DNA of 9,833 nucleotides, taken from assembly GCA_021807585.1 (NCBI GenBank), contig JAKBCQ010000039.1, forward strand, positions 1 to 9,833, read 5' to 3'. The position numbers and the translations under genes were made by a program. How positions within the stretch are numbered: the stretch's first letter is position 1; each line of letters starts with the position of its first letter. The DNA is from Planctomycetota bacterium. Lineage in GTDB: Bacteria > Planctomycetota > Planctomycetia > Isosphaerales > Isosphaeraceae. Positions 1 to 6,318 of the stretch are shown here, piece after piece. The notes beneath the pieces were generated by a model. It had not been told where the DNA came from and did no database searches. It saw only the letters and a program-made list of their open reading frames with translations.

Positions 1-999
1 CAGAATCGGACCCAGCATTTCTCCCGCCAGAAAAAAATGACGGATCGCGCCGCGACTGAACCGAACGCAAGCGAGGCACGGGCATCCCTCTTCGATCGGA
101 CCGCGATCGACCTTATAACACGCGTTTCGCAACTTGACGACGCCGCGGGCCGTGAGGCAATGCGCGTTGCGACCGTTGCGCGTGGGTAAAACGCAATCGA
201 ACAGATCGATTCCCTGGGCGACCGAATCGATCAGGTCTTCGGGGCGGCCGACTCCCATCAAATAGCGAACGCGATCGGCTGGAAGCGACGAGACGCCCAA
301 TCGCACCGCGGCGCGAACCTCGTCGCGATTCTCGCCGACGCTCACTCCCCCCACGGCGTAACCCTCAAAATCGAGCGCGACGAGCGATTGCGCACAACGA
401 TCGCGCAGCTCGGCATTGGAACCCCCCTGAGAGATCCCGAAAACGCCTTGAACGTCGCTTCCGCCGGCTTCTCGGCAACGTTTCGCCCAGTCGATCGTCC
501 GATCGACGGCGCTTGCGATCGCGGCGTCGGACGCGGGCAGCGTGGGACAATGATCAAGACACATCGCGATATCCGAACCCAGTTTGCGCTGGATCGACAT
601 CGCGCGTTCGGGGGTAAGTTCCAAAAGCGAACCGTCGAGATGCGATCGAAACACCGCGGCGCGATCGTCGATTTTGACGCGATCGGCGAGGCTGACGACC
701 TGAAAGCCTCCCGAATCGGTCAAGATCGGACCGTTCCACGACATCACCGCGTGAAGCCCGCCGAGCTCGGCGATCACGTCTTCGCCCGGCCGAAGCGCCA
801 GATGATACGTGTTCGCGAGCAGCATTTGGGCGCCCGTCGCGGCGACGAGATCGGGAACGAGCCCCTTGACGGTCGCCTGCGTGCCGACCGGCATAAACGC
901 GGGCGTTTCGACATCCCCGCTCGGCGTGTGCAAAACCCCCGCTCGAGCCGCTGAATCCGCGTCGCCGCCGATCAACTCCCACCAAACCGGCCGACTCAA
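1..999 (-). CDS. tgt: tRNA-guanine transglycosylase (queuine tRNA-ribosyltransferase), 3' end cut by window edge
   Basis: Tgt exchanges guanine 34 in the anticodon of GUN-type tRNAs (Asp, Asn, His, Tyr) for the queuosine precursor preQ1, a cytoplasmic base-exchange step. The visible 333 residues follow the family from its N-terminus: ETPAFMPVGTQ (31-41), the substrate-site TDSGGFQ with Asp95 (94-100), CLDHCP with Asp149, GISQGG (188-193), YAVGGVSVGE (214-223), YLMGVGRPEDL (246-256), and FDCVLPTRN carrying the expected nucleophile Asp268. CPCLAC (306-311) gives three zinc ligands; the fourth, a histidine, should lie beyond the edge. About 45-55 C-terminal residues are probably missing. No in-frame ATG precedes the conserved core. 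The first usable codon after the in-frame stop is TTG at 997-999, four bases past the stop of the upstream TPR gene, so translational coupling is likely. A second TTG at 973-975 is possible. The family assignment is secure; the start is not. Confidence 0.96.
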   Translation of the reverse strand, partial: MSRPVWWELIGGDADSAARAGVLHTPSGDVETPAFMPVGTQATVKGLVPDLVAATGAQMLLANTYHLALRPGEDVIAELGGLHAVMSWNGPILTDSGGFQVVSLADRVKIDDRAAVFRSHLDGSLLELTPERAMSIQRKLGSDIAMCLDHCPTLPASDAAIASAVDRTIDWAKRCREAGGSDVQGVFGISQGGSNAELRDRCAQSLVALDFEGYAVGGVSVGENRDEVRAAVRLGVSSLPADRVRYLMGVGRPEDLIDSVAQGIDLFDCVLPTRNGRNAHCLTARGVVKLRNACYKVDRGPIEEGCPCLACVRFSRGAIRHFFLAGEMLGPIL

Positions 1000-1003
1000 G
1001 GCG

Positions 1004-2335
1004 TCACTCGTTTCTCAGCTTCAGATTGAAGACCGTCAGCTTCTCGCGCACCTCGTTGAGCGACGTGACGCCGAAGTTCTTACATTCAAGCAGTTGATCA
1101 CCCGTATACGAAAGCAAATCTCCAAATGTTTGGATGCCCAGTTTCGTCATGCATTTACGCGCTCGGACCGAAAGGTTGAGGTCGCCGATCGGCTTGGCGA
1201 GCATCGCCTTCTCTTCCTGCGACAGTTCGTCGACGGGCTCGACGCGCATCTCGGCGGCTCGTTCGCCGGCCTCGAGCGCCATTCCCAGCCGCACCCCTTT
1301 CGAAGACATCATGTCTTTGATCTCGGAAAGCGACGTTTCGCCGAAGTTTTTGCTCGAAAGCAGCGCGAGCTCGGTCGTCCGTGTCAAATCGCCAAGCGTG
1401 CGAATGTTCATTTTTCGCAAGCAATTGCGGCTCCGGACCGAAAGCTCAAAATCGGTGACGGGGATCTCAAGCAATTGACGCAAACGATCAAAACCGCGTT
1501 CGGCCTCTTCGTCGTAGAACATATCGCGGCTGGCGCGGCAATCTTTAAAGAAAAGACGGGCGCGAGGATGATTGGGATCGTAAGCCAGAACGCGACGGTA
1601 ATACGTCTCGGCCTCGCGGAACCGCATCTCGTCTTCGCACAGCACCCCCAGGTTGATCAGCGCCGCGAGCGGCACCGGGGGACGCTGAATGCACCGCTTG
1701 TAGTATTCGATCGCGGTCTCGTCGTTGCCGAAAAGATCATTCACATAAGCAAGTTCAAAGAGCGAGCCGGTGTGATCGCGGTCGATCGAAAGCGCCTTCT
1801 CGAATTCGCCCGCCGCGGCCGCGACTTCCCCCTCGGCGAGGAGCAGGCCGCCGCGTTGATGATGATATTCCGCCGACATCCCCTCGAGCGATTTAAGCTC
1901 TTTGAGGATCTTCCTCGCCTCTTGCTCGTCGCCCGTTCGCCGAATCGCCCCGGCGCGGTGCGCGGCGCTCTCTTTCGGCTCGTATCCCGCCTTGGCCGCG
2001 GCCTCGAACGCGTCCGCCGCCGATCGCCAACGCTGCAAATTCTCGTAGCCGATCCCGCGGAAAAAATGCGCCAGGCCGTTGTTCACCACGAGCGAGAGAT
2101 GATCGAGCCCCGCCGAAAATCGCCCCAGCAAGATCTCGCCAATCCCAAGGCGCAACAGCGCGTTCGGAGACGGATTCCCCTTCTCGCGGTCGGCCAACGC
2201 GGACACCGCGTCGCGCAACGTTCGATAGCGCGACGGATCTCGTCCCAATACTTCGCGCATGTCCGCGATCGTCGCGGCGTCGAACGGTTCTCGATCCAAC
2301 AGCGCGCGGACGTCGGTCGTCATCATCTCGGCCAT
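1004..2335 (-). CDS. TPR protein with two C-terminal RNA polymerase alpha-CTD-like (helix-hairpin-helix) domains
   Basis: The 443-aa protein has an alpha-helical, TPR-type region at about residues 55-265 (clear units near 60-115, 158-187, 190-220 and 225-258). Two copies of a domain closely resembling the C-terminal domain of RNA polymerase alpha follow, at about 290-352 and 380-442. Copy 1 reads LSVRSRNCL then NFGETSLSEIKD; copy 2 reads LSVRARKCM then NFGVTSLNEVRE. Equivalent positions are exactly 90 residues apart. Judged against E. coli alpha, UP-element contacts Arg265, Asn268, Cys269, Gly296, Ser299 and Glu302 are kept in copy 1; copy 2 changes Asn268 to Lys, and both have Thr in place of Lys298. 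There is no signal peptide, so it should be cytoplasmic. The start at 2335 was chosen over an upstream extension because a strong Shine-Dalgarno lies five bases before it. A role in DNA or RNA-polymerase binding is inferred; I know of no defined function. It is co-directional with tgt and close enough for one transcript. Confidence 0.9.
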   Translation of the reverse strand: MAEMMTTDVRALLDREPFDAATIADMREVLGRDPSRYRTLRDAVSALADREKGNPSPNALLRLGIGEILLGRFSAGLDHLSLVVNNGLAHFFRGIGYENLQRWRSAADAFEAAAKAGYEPKESAAHRAGAIRRTGDEQEARKILKELKSLEGMSAEYHHQRGGLLLAEGEVAAAAGEFEKALSIDRDHTGSLFELAYVNDLFGNDETAIEYYKRCIQRPPVPLAALINLGVLCEDEMRFREAETYYRRVLAYDPNHPRARLFFKDCRASRDMFYDEEAERGFDRLRQLLEIPVTDFELSVRSRNCLRKMNIRTLGDLTRTTELALLSSKNFGETSLSEIKDMMSSKGVRLGMALEAGERAAEMRVEPVDELSQEEKAMLAKPIGDLNLSVRARKCMTKLGIQTFGDLLSYTGDQLLECKNFGVTSLNEVREKLTVFNLKLRNE

Positions 2336-2340
2336 CTGAC

Positions 2341-2349
2341 TCCTCTCCT
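2341..2349 (-). promoter_or_regulatory. Strong ribosome binding site for the TPR/alpha-CTD gene
   Basis: On the minus strand the sequence AGGAGAGGA ends five bases before the ATG at 2335. It decides the start in favour of that ATG rather than the open frame that continues upstream to 2428. Confidence 0.75.
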
Positions 2350-2436
2350 GGCGAATCGCGAAAGCTCGCCCACGAGCGGTCGCATTCGCGTACCTTGCAA
2401 TCGCACCACTCGCCGACCGCTCGGGCAAAAGTTCCT

Positions 2437-2464
2437 ATCTTATGGAATTTTTTCGCCGACGCAA
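2437..2464 (-). promoter_or_regulatory. Candidate sigma70-type promoter for the TPR/alpha-CTD - tgt unit
   Basis: On the minus strand TTGCGT (2464-2459) and TAAGAT (2442-2437) are separated by 16 bases, part of which is A-rich. The match is only 3/6 and 4/6 to the consensus. The implied leader is roughly 95 bases. It is the best candidate upstream of the 2335 start but remains weak. Confidence 0.3.
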
Positions 2465-2918
2465 GACGGTTCACCCCGACTCCGATCGAACGATCGTCCA
2501 ATCGTCTCGCCCGCCACGATCAATTCCCTCGTCGACATCCGTCATGTACAAACCCGGTTCCCGTTTCGCCACGCTCCCCGTGCGATCGTCGCTTTCAGAC
2601 GACATCATGAGGGATTTCATTCGAATCCTTCGTCCGATCGCGGCGCTCGCGACGTAATAACAGCGACGCCCGCGAACGACCGATTCGCTCGGCGTGTCGA
2701 TCGGGCGAGAGATCGAACCGAAGCAAACGATTCTCGAACGTTTATCCGCTCGATGCGATCGATCCTCGCGCCAAGAGGGATCGATCGTGAAAAAACTGGC
2801 CGTTTATTTCATTCGGCGTGCGAACCGATCGAGCCCCGCAACCCGCGAAGTGAACCGGCTTCGATCAATAGACCGTAAGATCAGTATATAAATAAATTTA
2901 ATGAACGTGGAGGGGGAG

Positions 2919-3176
2919 ATGCGACCGAATCGAAAAGCGACCCGAGTCAATTTTGGGTGGATTCGCGGCGATTCGTTCCCCTTGATGGATTCGAGTTCGG
3001 CGTCGCGAGGCGGATTCCTTGGCGATTCGAGACTCGGGTCAACCGATCGCTTTGATCTGCGCGACCCCCGCGCCGAACCGCCGCGAGCCGCCGAATCCTC
3101 GGCGGACGACCGGCTCGAACCGGCTTGGCTCCGAACCCTTGATCACGTTCTCGTCGATTGGGATCCGATCGATTAA
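2919..3176 (+). CDS. Candidate small protein (85 aa), unrecognised, doubtful
   Basis: The frame starts at an ATG five bases after GGAGG (2909-2913), itself just downstream of an AT-rich patch (2883-2906) that could hold a promoter. The product would be 85 residues: basic at the start, rich in Ser, Arg and Asp, with an acidic end (VLVDWDPID). Its third codon positions are GC-rich, as are those of the firm genes. Against it: no family resemblance, low complexity, several other overlapping open frames nearby, and a local GATC-rich composition that yields such frames by chance. No signal peptide or membrane segment is visible. A further in-frame ATG at 2901 lies upstream of the GGAGG. Confidence 0.2.
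   Translation: MRPNRKATRVNFGWIRGDSFPLMDSSSASRGGFLGDSRLGSTDRFDLRDPRAEPPRAAESSADDRLEPAWLRTLDHVLVDWDPID
3088..3105. repeat. Small perfect inverted repeat (7-bp stem, 4-base loop)
   Basis: CCGCCGA and TCGGCGG flank the loop ATCC. It has no T-tract on either side, so it is not a convincing intrinsic terminator. It lies inside the doubtful small ORF and may simply reflect the GC- and palindrome-rich composition. Confidence 0.3.
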
Positions 3177-3403
3177 AATACGACCGATCTGTTCCAAGAC
3201 GACCTTGCTCGCCGAGCCGCGATCGTCGGTCTGACGCTAGTCCACGGGAACAAACCGAGAGTCGATCATTGCCGGCCGATTCAGATCACATCCGAAGCCG
3301 ATCGGCTCGGTTGAAGCCGAAGCCGGAAACCGCCGTCAAAATCTCGGCACGAATCGCGAGCGAGTCGATTTTTCCCCGGATCGACGCGCGCCGCGATTCG
3401 CTT

Positions 3404-3515
3404 TTGTATAGTATTTGTAATCATTTATATGTATACTGAACGAAACGGTAACTCGCAATCACGAACCTCGCTCGCAGGTTTAGTATACATTAGTATAAGA
3501 CTCGTCGTTTGTATT
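3404..3515. repeat. AT-rich island with AGTATAC inverted repeat and 10-bp-spaced TAGTATA direct repeat
   Basis: ATGTATACT (3429-3437) is the exact reverse complement of AGTATACAT (3482-3490), 44 bases apart. TAGTATA occurs at 3481-3487 and again at 3491-3497, one helical turn apart. Related GTATA/GTATT words sit at about 3406-3415 and 3511-3515. Helically phased, inverted AT-rich words suggest operator-like sites or a curved element upstream of the lactonase gene, whose start is about 180 bases further on. No regulator can be named. Confidence 0.45.
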
Positions 3516-3697
3516 AAGATCGGCTCGGCCGATTTCATTTTCGGCCGCCGATTTTCTCCAAGCCTTTCCGGATCGGTTCGATTACAATCTTCACCCAAGT
3601 TCGTCTGATTCGCCGGGCGCTCTCGGTCGATGATTCGGCGTGAAGCTAAACGCCGCTCGAATCGACCCTCGTCGATTCCTCACAGGATATACTCGAC

Positions 3698-4960
3698 ATG
3701 AAATCGCTTATTTATTCCAGGCGTTCGTTGTTGAAAACCTCGGTCGTTCTCGCGGGCGCCGCGCCTTTGTCGATCGGTTTGCGCAGGGCTCGATCGCACG
3801 ATAAGACGAAGAAGCTTTTCGCATATGTGGGAACCTTCAGTTCACCGCTTCGAGACGTTTTGCCGACACAGGTCGATCTTCCTCCTGGGAACGGTCGCGG
3901 CGTCCACATTTTCGAGGTTGATCGCGGCGACGGAGCGATGAAGCCGATCGCGATCCACGAGACGGGAACGAGCCCAAGCGGGCTCGCGATCAATACCCTG
4001 GGAACTCGACTCTACTCGGCGAATGAAACCGATCGCGTCGGACGTAACAAGGAAGGTACGATCTCATCCTTCCAAATCGATCCGACCGACGGGAAATTGA
4101 CGACGCTCGGCGCCGTCGGTTCTGGAGGAGCGGGTCCCACTTATATCAGCATTCATCCTTCGGGCAGGTTCCTTCTCGTCGCGAACTATTTCGGCGGCTC
4201 GATCGCGGTTTTACCGATCCTCGCCGATGGTCGTCTGGGCGCGGCGACCGATATCAAGAACGATCTCGGCGAAATCGGCCCCAAAAAGGCGACCAACGCG
4301 CCCCCGGGAAGCTTCGCGATCAGCGGACATGACCGTACACACGCGCATATGATTATGTCTGATCCTTCGGGTCGGTTTGTGCTCCACGCGGATCTCGGTT
4401 TGGATCGAATCTTCGTCTGGAATTTCGACGATCGGAAGGGGTTGTTGACCGCGGCGGACACCCCCTCGGTTTCGCTTCCCCCGGGAGACGGCCCGAGGCA
4501 TTTCGCGTTTCATCCCGACGGACGTCGGTTGTATTCGCTTCAGGAGGAAGGATCAAACATTGTTATATTCGATTATGATTCATCCGCCGGGGGGTTGAAA
4601 TCGCGGCAAACGATCTCGACGCTTCCCGCCGGTTTCGCGGGGAGCAGCTTCGGCTCCGAGATCCTCGTCTCGGCGGACGGCCGGTTCGTTTATGCGGGGA
4701 ATCGGCTACACGATAGCATCGCGATCTTCGCGGTCGGCGGCGACGGAACGTTGCGATATCTCGGCGAGGAATGGACCCGGGGCGATTATCCTCGGAGCTT
4801 CGCTTTTGATCCGTCGGGAGCGTTCCTTTTCTGTTGCAATCAACGCGGCGACAACATCGCGGTCTTTCGCGTCGATCGCAAAACGGGCGGCCTCGATTTC
4901 ACGGGTCGTTACACCCCCGTCGGCAATCCCTCGATGATCGTTTTTCTTGATCAAAAATAA
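3698..4960 (+). CDS. Tat-exported lactonase / 6-phosphogluconolactonase-like seven-bladed beta-propeller protein
   Basis: The 420-aa product matches the YbhE-type lactonase family (Lactonase, PF10282). Successive propeller blades are visible: LFAYVGTFSS (40-49), SGLAIN, GTISSFQIDP, ISIHPSGRFLLVANYFGGSI, HMIMSDPSGRFVLHADLGLD, RHFAFHPDGRRLYSLQEEGS, ILVSADGRFVYAGN, and FAFDPSGAFLF near the end. Repeated D/HPSGR turns are typical of the family. The N-terminus carries a twin-arginine signal: S7-R8-R9-S-L-L-K13, then a hydrophobic stretch (about 14-27) and a basic border, so the protein is probably exported folded. Cytoplasmic members hydrolyse 6-phosphogluconolactone in the pentose phosphate pathway. 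An exported copy more likely acts on another lactone or is a structural propeller, so no gene symbol is given. A weak AGGA lies about a dozen bases before the ATG. It stands alone, with a hairpin region downstream. Confidence 0.88.
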   Translation: MKSLIYSRRSLLKTSVVLAGAAPLSIGLRRARSHDKTKKLFAYVGTFSSPLRDVLPTQVDLPPGNGRGVHIFEVDRGDGAMKPIAIHETGTSPSGLAINTLGTRLYSANETDRVGRNKEGTISSFQIDPTDGKLTTLGAVGSGGAGPTYISIHPSGRFLLVANYFGGSIAVLPILADGRLGAATDIKNDLGEIGPKKATNAPPGSFAISGHDRTHAHMIMSDPSGRFVLHADLGLDRIFVWNFDDRKGLLTAADTPSVSLPPGDGPRHFAFHPDGRRLYSLQEEGSNIVIFDYDSSAGGLKSRQTISTLPAGFAGSSFGSEILVSADGRFVYAGNRLHDSIAIFAVGGDGTLRYLGEEWTRGDYPRSFAFDPSGAFLFCCNQRGDNIAVFRVDRKTGGLDFTGRYTPVGNPSMIVFLDQK

Positions 4961-4969
4961 ATATTTATT
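4956..4969. repeat. Perfect 14-bp AT palindrome overlapping the lactonase stop codon
   Basis: AATAAATATTTATT is its own reverse complement, centred between 4962 and 4963, and includes the TAA stop at 4958-4960. It lies just ahead of a strong GC hairpin. It may contribute to transcript ending or may be chance in an AT-rich tail. Confidence 0.4.
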
Positions 4970-4982
4970 ACCACTTAAGAAT

Positions 4983-5020
4983 GCGGCGCGATCGATCGGA
5001 AGCCGACCGGGTCGCGCCGC
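4983..5020. terminator. Strong GC hairpin after the lactonase gene, possible terminator or mRNA 3'-end structure
   Basis: GCGGCGCGA (4983-4991) pairs perfectly with TCGCGCCGC (5012-5020), extended by a G-T and a C-G pair. Inside, TCGG (4996-4999) pairs with CCGA (5003-5006) around a three-base loop. There is no T-tract after it, so it is not a classical intrinsic terminator. It could stabilise the mRNA end or work with a termination factor. The position 22 bases after the stop supports a 3'-end role. Confidence 0.45.
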
Positions 5021-5122
5021 GCCGCGGGGCGCGCCTCGTTTGACGATCGCGTAAATTAACACAAATAAATTCTTGGATATCATTATGCAAATATTATAGA
5101 GATTGTTGGTTTGATTGGAATC

Positions 5123-5151
5123 TTGCTTTACGGCCTCGTTGTCGCTGTAAT
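5123..5151 (+). promoter_or_regulatory. Candidate sigma70-type promoter for the TGS GTPase gene
   Basis: TTGCTT (5123-5128) and TGTAAT (5146-5151) are spaced by 17 bases. The -10 box matches consensus at 5/6 positions, the -35 at 3/6. Transcription would start near 5158, giving a leader of about 60 bases that contains a run of seven T after GGGGCG. It sits in the 256-base gap between the lactonase and GTPase genes. Confidence 0.4.
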
Positions 5152-5216
5152 CGAAGGCGGGCGCGGGGCGTTTTTTTGCCCGGATCGCGTCGAGTCGGGT
5201 GAGGAACGAGGGGTCG

Positions 5217-6212
5217 ATGCCGGCGAATTTACCTCCGCAGTATCATAAGGTTGATGAAGAGTATCGCGCCGCGACGACGCCCGAGGCGCGGCTTGAAAAG
5301 GCTCGCGAGATGTTCCGCCTGCTCCCCAAGCACAAGGGGACCGAGAAGCTGCAGGCCGATCTCAAAAAGCTGATCAGCCGGCTCCGCGACGACGTGGAAG
5401 GGGGTAAAGGCTCGTCCAAAAAGAAGGGGGTGAGCTATCGCATTCCTTCGGAGGGGGCGGGGCAGGTTGTGCTTGTGGGGGCGCCCAATACGGGAAAGAG
5501 TTCGATCCTCGCGGCGCTCACCAAAGCGACTCCGCGGATCGAAGCATATCCGTACACGACACGCGAGCCGCAGCCGGGGATGATGCATTGGCTTGACGTG
5601 CGCATTCAGCTTGTCGATCTGCCGCCGATCTCGGCCGATCTGATGGAACCGTTCGTCCCTTCGCTGATCGCCGCGGCGGATGCGGCTTTATTGGTGATCG
5701 ATTGCGGCGACGATGCGACACTCGATCAAACCGAGGTCGTACTGGAGCGACTCTCGAAGAACTTTGTCGAGCTTGTCGCCGAGGTTCCCGAGGATAACGA
5801 CGACGAACGCGTTCATTTTTTGCGGACCGCGATTGTCGCCAACAAGGTCGACGCGCCAGGCGGCGAAGATCGCCTTGAAATTGTGCGTGATTTCCTCGGC
5901 TCGCGGTTTCCGATCGTCGCGGCTTCGGCGGTCGGTCGGTCGGGTATGGACGATGTCGCCCGGTCCGCTTACGATCTATTACGTGTGCTTCGGGTTTACA
6001 CCAAAACCCCGGGCAAACCCGCGGATCGGACGTCCCCGTTCACGCCGCCGATCGGGAGCACAGTGCTCGACCTGGCGGGAATGATCCACCGTGATTTTGA
6101 GAAAACGCTCAAATTCGCACGTGTTTGGGGAACGGGAGTTTTCGAGGGTCAATCGGTGAAGCGTGATCACGTGCTTTCCGACGGCGACCTCGTTGAGTTG
6201 CATCATTCCTGA
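5217..6212 (+). CDS. DRG/Obg-like small GTPase with C-terminal TGS domain
   Basis: The 331-aa protein has a helical, charged N-terminal region (about 1-70), a G domain and a TGS domain. G1 is GAPNTGKSS (88-96); the G2 threonine lies in YPYTTREPQPGMM (111-123); G3 is DLPP (134-137); G4 is NKVD (209-212); G5 is ASA (236-238). The G1-TT-PGMM layout is that of the DRG/Obg group, which binds ribosomes or translation partners. The TGS segment (about 257-330) ends with DHVLSDGDLVELH, the usual last strand of that fold. The G3 motif has Pro where DxxG GTPases have the switch-II Gly; I recall similar standalone proteins from related bacteria with the same DxPP, so it is probably a subfamily trait rather than decay. 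ATG at 5217 was chosen over an in-frame GTG at 5199 because it follows GAGGGG (5208-5213) and MPANLPPQY looks like the true start. The exact role is unknown. Confidence 0.9.
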   Translation: MPANLPPQYHKVDEEYRAATTPEARLEKAREMFRLLPKHKGTEKLQADLKKLISRLRDDVEGGKGSSKKKGVSYRIPSEGAGQVVLVGAPNTGKSSILAALTKATPRIEAYPYTTREPQPGMMHWLDVRIQLVDLPPISADLMEPFVPSLIAAADAALLVIDCGDDATLDQTEVVLERLSKNFVELVAEVPEDNDDERVHFLRTAIVANKVDAPGGEDRLEIVRDFLGSRFPIVAASAVGRSGMDDVARSAYDLLRVLRVYTKTPGKPADRTSPFTPPIGSTVLDLAGMIHRDFEKTLKFARVWGTGVFEGQSVKRDHVLSDGDLVELHHS

Positions 6213-6318
6213 TCGACGACGGATGGAAGATCGCCGCGAAACGCGATCGAGCCGAATTGTGGGATACAATCAAGCGAATGATTGGATCGATCGGTAACGT
6301 TTCGCCGGGGAGTCTCGC

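Larger units (their letters stand above)
2336..3697. other. Gene-poor intergenic region of about 1.36 kb
   Basis: This stretch separates the minus-strand TPR/alpha-CTD gene from the plus-strand lactonase gene. Several overlapping short open frames exist on the plus strand, but none resembles a family I know. Frames of 70-90 codons arise easily in GC-rich DNA with few stops. It contains the candidate promoter for the minus-strand unit, a weak small-ORF candidate at 2919-3176, a perfect 7-bp hairpin at 3088-3105, an AT-rich island at about 3404-3515 with repeats, and a dense run of GATC sites (nine between about 2695 and 2885). I found no tRNA cloverleaf and none of the signature stretches of RNase P RNA, SRP RNA or tmRNA. 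Confidence 0.6.

Noticed and set aside
554..985. A 143-codon open frame on the minus strand within tgt.
   Set aside because: It is a shifted frame of tgt, rich in Arg and Gly, while the correct frame gives every Tgt motif.
2336..2428. Upstream in-frame extension of the TPR/alpha-CTD protein by 31 residues.
   Set aside because: The strong Shine-Dalgarno at 2341-2349 sits five bases before the ATG at 2335, and the extension looks non-protein-like.
2544..2657. A 37-codon frame (MYKPGSRF...) as a small protein gene.
   Set aside because: No ribosome binding site and no recognised family; short frames of this kind are expected by chance here.
809..2878. A 689-codon open frame on the plus strand across the left part of the window.
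   Set aside because: It lies antisense to tgt and the TPR/alpha-CTD gene, both with unmistakable protein families. Its translation is Arg/His-rich without domains, a usual by-product of GC-rich codon use on the opposite strand.
3158..3439. A 93-codon open frame on the plus strand running into the AT-rich island.
   Set aside because: No ribosome binding site, no family resemblance, and the end of the frame is formed by the AT-rich repeat region.
3583..3588. TACAAT boxes ahead of the lactonase gene (3583-3588) and the receiver-ATPase gene (6265-6270) as -10 elements.
   Set aside because: No acceptable -35 box lies 16-18 bases upstream of either, so a promoter call would rest on six bases alone.
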